Shown here: one piece after another, positions 56,666 to 64,000 of the stretch
Position numbering within the stretch: position 1 is the stretch's first letter
Layout of the letters: each line of letters opens with the position of its first letter
NCBI GenBank assembly: GCA_016715205.1
Contig: JADKBC010000013.1
Location: 1-64,000, forward strand
From: Holophaga sp.
GTDB lineage: Bacteria > Acidobacteriota > Holophagae > Holophagales > Holophagaceae
Reading direction: 5' to 3'
DNA: 64,000 nucleotides
Notes under the pieces: model-generated
Seen by the model: only the letters and a program-made list of their open reading frames with translations
Databases searched by the model: none
What the model was told of the DNA's origin: nothing
Translations under genes and position numbers: made by a program

Positions 56666-57241
56666 TCACTCAGGCCCAATGGCAATGGCGATGATCACGG
56701 TGTCTGGTGCTTCAGCGGTGACCTCGAGAACTCCGGCCCCTTCCAACCTCAGCAGGTCGTGTTGATTCAGGACTTTTCCAGCCGGTGTCACGCAGGCCTT
56801 GCCCTGGACGCAAAACAGCAATGAGGTGGGGGCTGCGGGCACCACACTTCGCGGTTCGGGTCGCAGTACTGTCACCTGCTGGGTGAAGCCCTTGTGGGTG
56901 ATCACGTTGAAATCGCGGCAAGGGCCATCGAGCAATTCGCCGGTGGCATGCCATTCTCCGGGAAAATGAAAGGGGTCCAGCGGGGTGGCAAGTCGCTTCC
57001 GGCCGTGGCCGTTGAAATCCAGATCGATGCCTTTGCCTTTGAGCAAGAGAATCGTTCGCTCGTAGTCTGGAAAGGCCGAAAAGGGGCCGTCCATGCGCAC
57101 ATCGGCCATGCTCAAACGCCAGTGGAAGCCACTTTCCAGGGTTGCGTTTTCCGGTTCGATGGCCAACTGAGTGGTCAAGCCCCCCCCATTCCTCCAGGGC
57201 ATGGCGTGATAGTCAGAAGACTTGAAAAGGTGAGCGTGCAT
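56666..57241 (-). CDS. HutD family protein
   Basis: 191 residues of the HutD/Ves cupin-like family. Hallmarks are MPWRNGGGLTTQLAIEP near the start, FHWRLSMADVRMDGPFS, FPDYERTILLLKG and a C-terminal cupin with LLFCVQGKACVTP. HutD is linked to histidine utilisation in some bacteria, but no hut genes are in the window, so its role here is unknown. Confidence 0.87.
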   Translation of the reverse strand: MHAHLFKSSDYHAMPWRNGGGLTTQLAIEPENATLESGFHWRLSMADVRMDGPFSAFPDYERTILLLKGKGIDLDFNGHGRKRLATPLDPFHFPGEWHATGELLDGPCRDFNVITHKGFTQQVTVLRPEPRSVVPAAPTSLLFCVQGKACVTPAGKVLNQHDLLRLEGAGVLEVTAEAPDTVIIAIAIGPE

Positions 57242-57361
57242 TCGACGACCCCCGGGGCAGGGATGCTAGCGCGCCCTAATACCGTCAAGAAAGGAAAGGT
57301 TCCCTGAAAAATAGGGGCTTAGCGTCTTCTCTCTCAAAGTCTTTAATCCACTGATTCAAAG

Positions 57362-57417
57362 CAAGTTGAGAAGGGTGCTTTGCCCCACGGCATGCTTCCG
57401 GTGGGTTCGGTGACTTG
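57362..57417 (+). other. Possible structured leader upstream of nadC
   Basis: Between the HutD start and nadC there are about 275 bases without a gene. CAAGT (57362-57366) can pair with ACTTG (57413-57417), enclosing CCCAC (57384-57388) paired with GTGGG (57401-57405). The conserved core of the Acidobacteria nadA (NAD+-I) riboswitch, as I recall it, is not present. It may be a leader structure or chance. Confidence 0.25.
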
Positions 57418-57516
57418 ATTGCCCGGTTCGGCGGCAGGGGAGCACTGCCTTCACACCCTTTCCTGCTCGAACCAGCGTAAAGGATGGAAGAATTGATGCT
57501 GAATACCGGAGTTGCC

Positions 57517-58371
57517 ATGTTCAATTCACCCCATCCACTCAGCTACCTTGATTCCATTCACGCCTATCTGCGTGAGGATTGGGGTACTCAGGATTGGACC
57601 ACCGCTTCCGTGCCCAATCGCCCCATGGGTGCCAAGGTCGTGGCCAAGGCCAATGTGGTGGTGGCGGGACTCGAGGTGGCCGAACAGGTTTTTCGGGCTG
57701 TGAATGCCACCCTCGAAATCCGATGTCTGGTTCACGATGGCGATGCGGTGGCCAAGGGTTGCGAGGTCATGCGCATCCAAGGTTCCAGCCACGGCATCCT
57801 CATGGCCGAGCGGGTCATGCTCAATTTGCTTCAGCGTCTTTCAGGTACCGCCACCCTCACCCGAGCCTTTGTGGAGGCCGTGGCGGGGACGGGGGCAAAG
57901 ATCCTGGATACCCGCAAAACCACACCAGGGCTCAAGCTGCTCGAAAAATTCGCGGTGCGCTGTGGCGGTGGTTTCAACCATCGCCTCACCCTTGGCGATG
58001 GGGTGCTGCTCAAGGAGAATCACATCACGGCTGCGGGCGGCATCGAGGCTGCGGTGCAGGCGGCCCGGCGGGTGTCACCCAACCTGATCAAGATCGAAGT
58101 GGAAGCTGAAACGCTGAACCAGGTGCAACAGTGCTTGGCCCTGGCAGAGGTGGATGGTGTGCTGCTGGACAACATGTCCCTGGCGGATATGGCCCAGGCG
58201 GTGCAACTGCGTCAGGCTTCGGGTCGCCGGGTATTTCTGGAGGCCAGCGGCAATCTGGATCTCACGCGGGCCCGTGCCGTGGCGGAAACCGGCGTGGATT
58301 TCCTGAGCGTGGGTGCCCTCACGCACAGTGCCCCTGCGGCGGATCTCAGTTTGCGGATGGAATTGGAATAA
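57517..58371 (+). CDS. nadC: Nicotinate-nucleotide pyrophosphorylase (carboxylating)
   Basis: Makes nicotinate mononucleotide from quinolinate and PRPP in NAD synthesis. About 284 residues; motifs include ERVMLNLLQRLSGTATLT, ILDTRKTTPGLK, KFAVRCGGGFNHR, LLKENHI and a C-terminal FLEASGNL and VDFLSVGALTHS. I chose ATG 57517, five bases after GGAG, which gives the normal length; ATG 57484 adds 11 residues. nadA and nadB are not in the window. Its 3' end overlaps the convergent gene by 26 bases. Confidence 0.93.
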   Translation: MFNSPHPLSYLDSIHAYLREDWGTQDWTTASVPNRPMGAKVVAKANVVVAGLEVAEQVFRAVNATLEIRCLVHDGDAVAKGCEVMRIQGSSHGILMAERVMLNLLQRLSGTATLTRAFVEAVAGTGAKILDTRKTTPGLKLLEKFAVRCGGGFNHRLTLGDGVLLKENHITAAGGIEAAVQAARRVSPNLIKIEVEAETLNQVQQCLALAEVDGVLLDNMSLADMAQAVQLRQASGRRVFLEASGNLDLTRARAVAETGVDFLSVGALTHSAPAADLSLRMELE

Positions 58372-58840
58372 CGGGGAGTTCCCAGCGCCCTCGGCTGAGC
58401 CAGACCATGACTTCGCGGCGGCGGTCGTCTTCTCCGGCGTAGCGCAGTTTCACGGGTCCCTTTGCATCCTTTTTGGTCACTTTCACGCCTTTGCCTTCAC
58501 CGAGGGTGAGCAGGCGATAGAGGCCTTCCACGTTACCCAACTGCGGCAGGAAGGGCAGGGGCAGGCGTTCCAGGGTGGGGGCTGTGGCATCGATGTCACG
58601 TCGGGGAATCTGCACCCGATAGCCCGCTGCGCGATCTCCGGAGAGCAGCACCAGACGTTCCCCCAGCCCGTGAATTTCCAGCACCAGTCGGCCCGAGGCC
58701 GGTTCGAGCAGCACGCTGAGGGTACCTTTCCCTTCGCCATCGGCACCGGCATAACCCCAGTCATACTGAGCCCGCAGGGGTGGTTGGGCGGGCGGGGCTT
58801 CTGCCTGAACGGTTTGTAGTGGGGCCAGCAGGAGGATCAT
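58346..58840 (-). CDS. Small exported protein, unknown function
   Basis: 164 residues with a short hydrophobic N-terminus (MILLLAPLQTVQA) and a beta-rich mature part that vaguely recalls LolB-like outer-membrane lipoprotein receptors, but there is no lipobox Cys. The start overlaps the TPR gene stop by four bases and follows a GGAAGAGGG tract, so it ends the four-gene operon. Its stop lies inside the convergent nadC end. Confidence 0.65.
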   Translation of the reverse strand: MILLLAPLQTVQAEAPPAQPPLRAQYDWGYAGADGEGKGTLSVLLEPASGRLVLEIHGLGERLVLLSGDRAAGYRVQIPRRDIDATAPTLERLPLPFLPQLGNVEGLYRLLTLGEGKGVKVTKKDAKGPVKLRYAGEDDRRREVMVWLSRGRWELPVIPIPSAN

Positions 58841-60747
58841 TCGGGGCCCTCTTCCAGCTCGAGTTCGGGGGCTACAGGAGGTGGTTCCTCGTTTGACAGG
58901 CTAGCGTCGTGCCGATTTTTCGCGATGCGGGTGCGCAATTCCCGCGCCCGGTTTTCCAGGGTCTTGCGGTCCGGGAAGGCATAGGCCAGGGCGCGCTCCC
59001 ATTGTTCCAGGGCTTCCTCAAACCTGCCGAGCGAGAGCAAGGTTTCTCCGAGATGTTTACGGATCTCCGGGCTGAAGGGCGAGATTTCCGAAGCCTTGCG
59101 CAGAACCTCTTCTGATTCTTTTAGTCGCCCTTGCTTGAACAGCGCCCAGCCCCAGCTATCCATGGTGTTGCCATTCTTGGGTTCCTGCTTCAGCGAGGCT
59201 TCGATGAGCGCAGAGGCTTCCTGCAGTTGGCCATCATCCATTTCCAGCAACAAATAGCCCAGGTTGTTCTGCAGGGTGGGGTGCCCGGGATTCATGCGCT
59301 GGCCTTCCCGGAGTATTTGAACGGCCTCTTTCATGCGGCCCAGTTCCTGCAGGGCACTGCCCTGGAGCAGGAGCAGTTCCACGTCCCGAACCGGGGCGGT
59401 TTTTCGGGCCTGGAGGGCGAATTCGAGGCAGCGATCCCAGCGGCGGAATTCACTGAGCTGCCCCGCCATGGATTCGAGATCCAACTGCTGCAAGGCGTTG
59501 CGGGAATCCTTGTGGGCAAACAGGCTTTCGTCGAAACGATCCGCGGGGATGGCCTTGGCCAGCTGGAAAATGCCCTGGCCGGGGAAGCGAGCCATGCCAT
59601 CCCGCAACACCTGGCGAGCCTGCTTCCAGGCCTTGGTCTGAATGAGACCCTGGGCCTGGAGCGCCAGTAGTTCCGGTTGAGTGTTGGTTTCCGCCCAGCT
59701 TTTCAGGGTGGCGAGCATCTCCTGGGCCTGCCCCCGCAACAGGAGCGAGGTGGCCAACAGGGCGCGTGCGTTGGCCGCCAGTTGCTCATCCTCTTTCGTG
59801 AACCGGGAAGCCTTCAGCACGGCCTTCCACCGTGGTTCTGATTCCTCGAAGCGGCCCAGGTTCATGAGGCAGAGGCCCGTGTAGTAATCGCCGCGGGGGT
59901 TCGCACGGAGTTCCTCGGCCCGTTTCAAGGTGTCCAGCGCGTCCTGGAACCGGGTGGTGCGCAGTTGAATGATGGCGATGTTGTCCCAGACCGCAGGTTC
60001 CTTGGGAAGATGGCGGCCCAGCAGCGAAAAGCTTTCCTCCGCGTGGCCCAGGAAACCTTTCTCCACCTGTTCCCTGGCAAGGTCTTCCAGCAGGCGCAGG
60101 CTGGGGGCATCCGGGTACTTGCCCTGGCAAAGGGCGAGCACAGCCTCCCGGCGGGCTTCGTACTGGGTTGGTCCTGAGGCGAGGGCCGCCACGCGACCCC
60201 AGGCGATTTCTCCCAGGCTCTTGCCCTGAATGGAAAAGGGCGGATGCAGGCGACCTACGCGAATCCAGGCCTTGATGGCGGCGGCGTCATCTTTACGTGT
60301 TTCCGCCACCTCCGCGAGCCGTGTCCAGAGTTCGGCGTCGGAGGGCATCAGCGCTGCGGCTTTTTGGAGCGCCCGCTGGGCCAGGATCTGTGCCTCTGGT
60401 AGTTTGCGGCCCCGCAGATAGTGGAGCATGCCAAGGTGGGCCCAAGCCTCGGCGTGGGTTGAATCCAATTCCGTGGCGCGGGTGCCAGGCTCCACAGCGG
60501 CTTCCAAGGAGCCTGATTCCATCAGGGCTTCGGAAAGACGCAAGTGGGCTTCTGCGCTTTGCGGAGAAAGGGTGGTGGCCTTGCGGAAAAGGGCTGCTGC
60601 TCCCGCTGGATCATCCCCGCCTCCGCGCCGCTGCAAGGCCCGCCCTTGTAGGATCAGGGATCGGGGATCGTCAGAACTCTGCGCGGGAAGAATGAATCCG
60701 GAACTGCAAAGAAGAAGGGGTATTGCCAGGCATTTCAAAGGAAGCAC
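58837..60747 (-). CDS. Exported tetratricopeptide-repeat protein
   Basis: 636 residues. A signal peptide (LPLKCLAIPLLLCSSGFILPA) is followed by about a dozen TPR-like units (for example AAALFRKATTLSPQSAEAHLRLSEALM and NTMDSWGWALFKQGRLKESEEVLRKA). It is likely a periplasmic or outer-membrane-associated scaffold. It starts with GTG at 60747, nine bases after the aroB stop. A four-base overlap couples it to the small exported protein downstream. Confidence 0.82.
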   Translation of the reverse strand: MLPLKCLAIPLLLCSSGFILPAQSSDDPRSLILQGRALQRRGGGDDPAGAAALFRKATTLSPQSAEAHLRLSEALMESGSLEAAVEPGTRATELDSTHAEAWAHLGMLHYLRGRKLPEAQILAQRALQKAAALMPSDAELWTRLAEVAETRKDDAAAIKAWIRVGRLHPPFSIQGKSLGEIAWGRVAALASGPTQYEARREAVLALCQGKYPDAPSLRLLEDLAREQVEKGFLGHAEESFSLLGRHLPKEPAVWDNIAIIQLRTTRFQDALDTLKRAEELRANPRGDYYTGLCLMNLGRFEESEPRWKAVLKASRFTKEDEQLAANARALLATSLLLRGQAQEMLATLKSWAETNTQPELLALQAQGLIQTKAWKQARQVLRDGMARFPGQGIFQLAKAIPADRFDESLFAHKDSRNALQQLDLESMAGQLSEFRRWDRCLEFALQARKTAPVRDVELLLLQGSALQELGRMKEAVQILREGQRMNPGHPTLQNNLGYLLLEMDDGQLQEASALIEASLKQEPKNGNTMDSWGWALFKQGRLKESEEVLRKASEISPFSPEIRKHLGETLLSLGRFEEALEQWERALAYAFPDRKTLENRARELRTRIAKNRHDASLSNEEPPPVAPELELEEGPE

Positions 60748-60756
60748 GGAGATGTC

Positions 60757-61788
60757 TCAGAAAAGGGAGGTCAACTTGGCGTGGGCATCGCCCCAGGCGG
60801 CGGGGGGAAGGAACCTCAACTCGGCACGGTTCCCAGGCTGGGGCAAAACACAGTGTACCGCCGCCTGGAGGCCTTTCGGGTCTGTGCCCATTTTTTTGTC
60901 CCGTTCCAGCCAGGGCAGGCAGTCCTCCCATGGGGCCACCTCGGCCGCCAGGGGCCGCAGGGCCGCAGCCAGTTTGTGGATCAGCGCTGAGGGAAACGGG
61001 GGCAACCCTTGGGCTTCGGCCAAGCAACAGGCTGCAAAGAGACCAAGGCCGACTGCTTCGCCATGGGAAAGGCGAAATTCCGAGGCGGCTTCCAAGGCAT
61101 GACCCAAGGTGTGGCCAAGGTTCAGGAGTTTACGGTCTCCGGCCTCCTTCAGATCTCGATGGACCAACTCCGCCTTGATTTCCAGTGCCCTGGCCAGATC
61201 CCTTGGCGCGGGGGTGGGGGTGTCCAGGAGGTGTTCCGCCCAGGTGACATCCCCTTCCAGGAAGGCCATTTTGATCAGTTCCCAGCGGCCGGAATTCACC
61301 TGTCGCAGCGGCAGGGTTGCCAGGAATGCGGTGCAGATCACCATGCACTCCGGAGGGTGAAAGGCTCCCGCAAGATTCTTCCCCGCTGTGAGATTCACGG
61401 CGGTTTTGCCGCCCAGGGCCGCGTCCACCTGCGACAGGAGCGTGGTGGGCCACGCCTGCCACGGCACGCCGCGCAGAAAGAGCGAAGCCGCCAGACCCGC
61501 CATGTCCGTGACCACCCCACCCCCCACGGCCACGATCCGGGCCTCGCGGCTCAAGGGCAGGGCAGCCCAGGTCTCAAGCCATGGAATGATGGTTTCCAGG
61601 CGTTTGGTGGGTTCACCCACCTGGACCCAACAGGAACCTGCGGGCACCGGCATGGCAGCCGCTTCCCAGGTGGCGCGGATGGTTGCGTCGCCAACGAGAA
61701 CCCAGGGACCTGCTGGCAAGAGCTCTGGTTCCAGGTGATCCAGGATATGAACGGCGGTGGGAAAGGCCTCGGGCAGGTTTAGCTTCAT
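60757..61788 (-). CDS. aroB: 3-dehydroquinate synthase
   Basis: Second enzyme of the shikimate pathway. About 343 residues; NAD-binding GGGVVTDMAGLAASLFLRG, substrate-site KTAVNL and zinc-site LLNLGHTLGHALE motifs are present. ATG 61788 is seven bases after the M28 peptidase stop. Its place between a secreted peptidase and a TPR protein gives no functional link. Confidence 0.94.
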   Translation of the reverse strand: MKLNLPEAFPTAVHILDHLEPELLPAGPWVLVGDATIRATWEAAAMPVPAGSCWVQVGEPTKRLETIIPWLETWAALPLSREARIVAVGGGVVTDMAGLAASLFLRGVPWQAWPTTLLSQVDAALGGKTAVNLTAGKNLAGAFHPPECMVICTAFLATLPLRQVNSGRWELIKMAFLEGDVTWAEHLLDTPTPAPRDLARALEIKAELVHRDLKEAGDRKLLNLGHTLGHALEAASEFRLSHGEAVGLGLFAACCLAEAQGLPPFPSALIHKLAAALRPLAAEVAPWEDCLPWLERDKKMGTDPKGLQAAVHCVLPQPGNRAELRFLPPAAWGDAHAKLTSLF

Positions 61789-61795
61789 GGTGCGC

Positions 61796-63508
61796 TCAGC
61801 GGCCCTTGAGAATGGCGTCCTGTTCCATGGTGGTGTCGCCTCGCAGCCAAACCACGTGCACCTTGTCACCCGGTTTGAAGGAGGAAAGCACTTCCTGGAA
61901 ATCGTAGAGATTGCGGATGCGCTTGCCTCCGAAGGTGGTCATCACATCCCCCGCCTTCATGCCGATGGCCTCGGCCACTGAACCGGGTGAGGTACCGTTG
62001 ATCCGGAAGCCCTTGGGGTTTTCGGTGAAGTCGGGGATGCTGCCGAAGGCCACGCGCACCGGGCCGCCGTTGCGCATGGCGGGCAGCTTGGCAGTTTCCG
62101 GGTCAAAGGCAGGCACCTGCTCGGCATCCGCCAGATCGCGAATGATTTTTTCAGCCAGGGTCGTCACGATCACCATGCCCTTTACGTTGATTTTTTCCGG
62201 GGTATCCGAGGGGCGGTGGTAATCGCCGTGAACGCCCGTGAAGAAAAAGAAGGTAGGGATCTTGGCGGCAGAAAAGCTCATATGATCGGAGCCGCCCACC
62301 GCCACGCCCAGGTCATCTCCAATGGTCAGCCCCTGTGGGGCAAAGGTCTTGGCCCGGGCCAGGGCTGTTTTGGGGGCGCCGAGGCCACCGATTTGCAGGG
62401 TTGGTTTGGCCGTATCCAAGCGCCCCACCATATCGAAATTCAACATGAATTTGATGCTGGGCAGGGGAATGGTGGGGTTCTGCACCCAATGGGCGCTGCC
62501 CAGAAGGCCTTCCTCCTCGCCGGAAATGTGCAGCAGTAGCACTGATCTCCGGGTGGGATGGGCCTTCAACGCCTTGGCCAGCTCAAAGACCATGGCCGTG
62601 CCGCTGGCGTTATCGTCGGCACCTGGATGAACCTGACCGCGCCCGGCTTCGCCGCCCAGGCTGTGGCGTTCACCGCGGCCCAGGTGATCCAAGTGCGCGC
62701 CTAGCAAAATGAACTCGTCCTTTACCTTGGGGTCCGTGCCTGGGATGACGGTGGCGATATTGGGCAATTGAGCCTGGTGGCGATCCAGGGCGAGATCGAG
62801 GTTGAAGGTGATCCCGCAATCCTGGCTGGCGGGCTTGCCGGAGGCCACGATCTGGCTCAGTTTTTCCTCAAGGCCGCTGCAACGCTCCTTCAACACACGC
62901 ATCGGGAGGCTCAAAACCGGGATGTCGAGCTTCAACGGACCTTCCTCCCGGGCCAGGGGGCGGGGTTGGTCTTCGCTTTCCAACACGATCACCGCGGCGA
63001 CACCAGCCTTCTGCAGGCGAACCGCCCGGGCCAGGACACTGCGATCCGAGCGACCCACGGCGGCAAAAGTCCCTGACGCGGGTACCGCACGGGCGATGAG
63101 GGCGACTTTTCCCTGAATCTCAACACCTTCGAAATCGTCATAGCCCATGGTTTTGAGGCCGTGCCCCAGGAAAACCAGCGGTTTGCCCGTGAACACACCA
63201 TCGGCGCTGAAGCCGATGGCGTCGATATCCTTCCCCCAAATCAGTGGCGCACCCTCGCCCATTGCTGCCTTGGCCTGAAGACGGGTGATCCGATCGACAA
63301 AGGCAAAGCGTTGCAGGGTGGGTTTGAGTCCGAGTGCTTCATAACCTTTGGATAAGAAGGCTGCGGCCTGATCCAGTTCCAGAGAACCATTGCCGCGGCC
63401 CTGGCGTTCGGGCCCTGCCAGGAAGGCCAGATCCTCCCGGATCCTCGTTTCCAGTGGCGCCTGGGCGGCAAGGGTGACGGCAAGAAAAAACAGGGCAGGG
63501 GATCGCAT
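61796..63508 (-). CDS. M28 family zinc aminopeptidase with PDZ domain, exported
   Basis: About 570 residues with a signal peptide (MRSPALFFLAVTLAAQA). A PA-type insert precedes the M28 core. Zinc ligands and catalytic acids lie in GAHLDHLG, GADDNASGTA, ISGEEEGLLGS, NFDMVGR and SDTPEK. A C-terminal PDZ domain (about 475-565; GSVAEAIGMKAGDVMTTF) closes it. GGAG lies five bases before ATG 63508. It is first in the four-gene operon and divergent from mraZ. Confidence 0.92.
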   Translation of the reverse strand: MRSPALFFLAVTLAAQAPLETRIREDLAFLAGPERQGRGNGSLELDQAAAFLSKGYEALGLKPTLQRFAFVDRITRLQAKAAMGEGAPLIWGKDIDAIGFSADGVFTGKPLVFLGHGLKTMGYDDFEGVEIQGKVALIARAVPASGTFAAVGRSDRSVLARAVRLQKAGVAAVIVLESEDQPRPLAREEGPLKLDIPVLSLPMRVLKERCSGLEEKLSQIVASGKPASQDCGITFNLDLALDRHQAQLPNIATVIPGTDPKVKDEFILLGAHLDHLGRGERHSLGGEAGRGQVHPGADDNASGTAMVFELAKALKAHPTRRSVLLLHISGEEEGLLGSAHWVQNPTIPLPSIKFMLNFDMVGRLDTAKPTLQIGGLGAPKTALARAKTFAPQGLTIGDDLGVAVGGSDHMSFSAAKIPTFFFFTGVHGDYHRPSDTPEKINVKGMVIVTTLAEKIIRDLADAEQVPAFDPETAKLPAMRNGGPVRVAFGSIPDFTENPKGFRINGTSPGSVAEAIGMKAGDVMTTFGGKRIRNLYDFQEVLSSFKPGDKVHVVWLRGDTTMEQDAILKGR

Positions 63509-63661
63509 AGGGGCTCCAAGAGCTTTGCCCATGATGCCAGGGCTGGGCAGAACGTGAGGGGTTGAGACCGGTGAGCGTAAAAAAGGCGCAACCGTTGCCC
63601 ATAAATCGTCTGTTTTCGTTTTTGTTTTTGCTTGTGGGCCCATATTCCATTTCTACACTTG

Positions 63662-63708
63662 TAGGTGGACCTAAATGGCACAAAGTGGATTGTATTGGAC
63701 GAAAGTGG
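63662..63708 (+). promoter_or_regulatory. Probable MraZ operator: five TGG boxes at 10-base period
   Basis: TGG occurs at 63666, 63676, 63686, 63696 and 63706, so five boxes are spaced exactly 10 bases apart (two are AAAGTGG). This fits known MraZ binding sites, which are direct TGGGN-type repeats with 5-base spacers in Escherichia coli and AAAGTG repeats in Mycoplasma. It lies about 55 bases before the mraZ start, as expected for autoregulation of the dcw cluster. Confidence 0.75.
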
Positions 63709-63761
63709 CCCAATTTCGAACCGCCGGTAATCCTCCAGGTTCTTGTTGAAAGGCATTACAG

Positions 63762-64000
63762 TTGCTTCGTCTTCGCGGAAATTCTCCGGCGACGGTGGAT
63801 GAAAAGGGACGCCTCAAGCTCCCCACCACCTTCAAGGCCGATCTCGACTCCCTCGCCAAGGGCGAAGGGCAGGGGAATGTCCGCCATTACCTGACCTCCC
63901 TGGATGGCAAGAGCGCTCGGCTCTACCCCATGCCGGTGTGGGAAGCCTTCGAGGCCCGTTTGGCCCAGTTACCCAGCACCAATCCGGCCCGGCGCAAGTT
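63762..64000 (+). CDS. mraZ: Transcriptional regulator MraZ, partial at window end
   Basis: The first gene of most dcw (division and cell wall) clusters. The readable 79 residues show the first MraZ repeat: LRLRGNSPATVDEKGRLKLP, then FKADLDSLA and LYPMPVWEAFEARL. The only start that fits the family is TTG 63762, eight bases after GAAAGG; an in-frame TGA lies at 63747. The remainder is beyond the window. Upstream TGG repeats suggest self-regulation. Confidence 0.93.
   Translation, partial: MLRLRGNSPATVDEKGRLKLPTTFKADLDSLAKGEGQGNVRHYLTSLDGKSARLYPMPVWEAFEARLAQLPSTNPARRK

Noticed and set aside
57284..57516. nadA (NAD+-I) riboswitch upstream of nadC
   Set aside because: The host may be an acidobacterium, where this motif occurs, but the conserved CUUCAACAACCCC-type core that I recall is absent.
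63562..63894. A 110-residue open frame across the mraZ promoter and start
   Set aside because: It is out of frame with mraZ, whose own frame matches the family clearly from 63762.

Overview
The window is GC-rich, gene-dense bacterial chromosome. lpxC (lipid A), rlpA, a TonB-like protein, several secreted or lipoprotein-type genes and two transmembrane chemoreceptors indicate a motile, diderm (Gram-negative) organism with a Sec pathway (lepB). Isoprenoids are made by the MEP route (ispD, ispF). The mix of SpoIVB-like and M28 secreted peptidases, PATAN/DUF4388, AmmeMemoRadiSam genes and CIRCE-controlled groESL is compatible with Acidobacteriota, perhaps the Holophaga/Geothrix group. That placement is an inference from general resemblance, not from a marker gene. 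No rRNA, CRISPR array, insertion sequence or intact prophage was seen.

Layout. 1-6.7 kb: a minus-strand operon of a beta-propeller membrane protein, a VIT/VWA protein and a TPR-like protein; the first and third are riddled with frameshifts while the middle gene is intact. 6.7-7.4 kb: a receiver-domain remnant, then tRNA-Thr with a terminator. 7.4-9.6 kb: prolyl oligopeptidase with one frameshift in a G-run. 9.7-14.5 kb: phoH, a small membrane protein, tyrS and a PATAN-TM-SPOR-like fusion. 14.5-17.2 kb: promoter, rlpA, ispD, lpxC. 17.2-20.3 kb: chemoreceptor, yggS and a zinc-ribbon coiled-coil protein. 20.4-22.5 kb: groES-groEL behind a sigma70 promoter overlapped by a perfect CIRCE operator. 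22.5-27 kb: acyl-CoA synthetase, XerC/D recombinase, TonB-like protein and a soluble Rossmann/chemoreceptor-tip fusion.

27-36 kb: tex, a lipoprotein, lepB, an S1/P1-type hydrolase, an NTF2-like protein, a second chemoreceptor and a CCA-adding enzyme. 35.3-37.9 kb: a complete AmmeMemoRadiSam A/B/radical-SAM set. 37.9-41.5 kb: an M4 metalloprotease and an AT-richer LolA-like gene. 41.5-50.9 kb: ispF translationally coupled to an FHA-GAF histidine kinase, ruvB, an organophosphate-type transporter, ppx/gppA, class II aldolase, a WYL protein with histone-like tails and a DMT transporter. 51.0-51.4 kb: a non-coding tandem duplication rich in hairpins, then tRNA-Pro. 51.4-58.4 kb: DUF721 and ymdB, then an S55 (SpoIVB-like) protease with a secreted propeller partner, a HutD-family gene and nadC. 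58.3-63.5 kb: a four-gene minus-strand operon (M28 peptidase, aroB, TPR protein, small exported protein). The window ends inside mraZ, presumably the start of the dcw cell-division cluster, with a five-fold 10-bp TGG repeat upstream that fits a MraZ operator.

Most genes sit in short, tightly spaced operons with ATGA overlaps. Housekeeping genes dominate. The less ordinary parts are the decaying or mis-sequenced operon at the left edge, the PATAN-SPOR fusion, the Rossmann/MCP-tip fusion, the tailed WYL protein and the tandem element beside tRNA-Pro.
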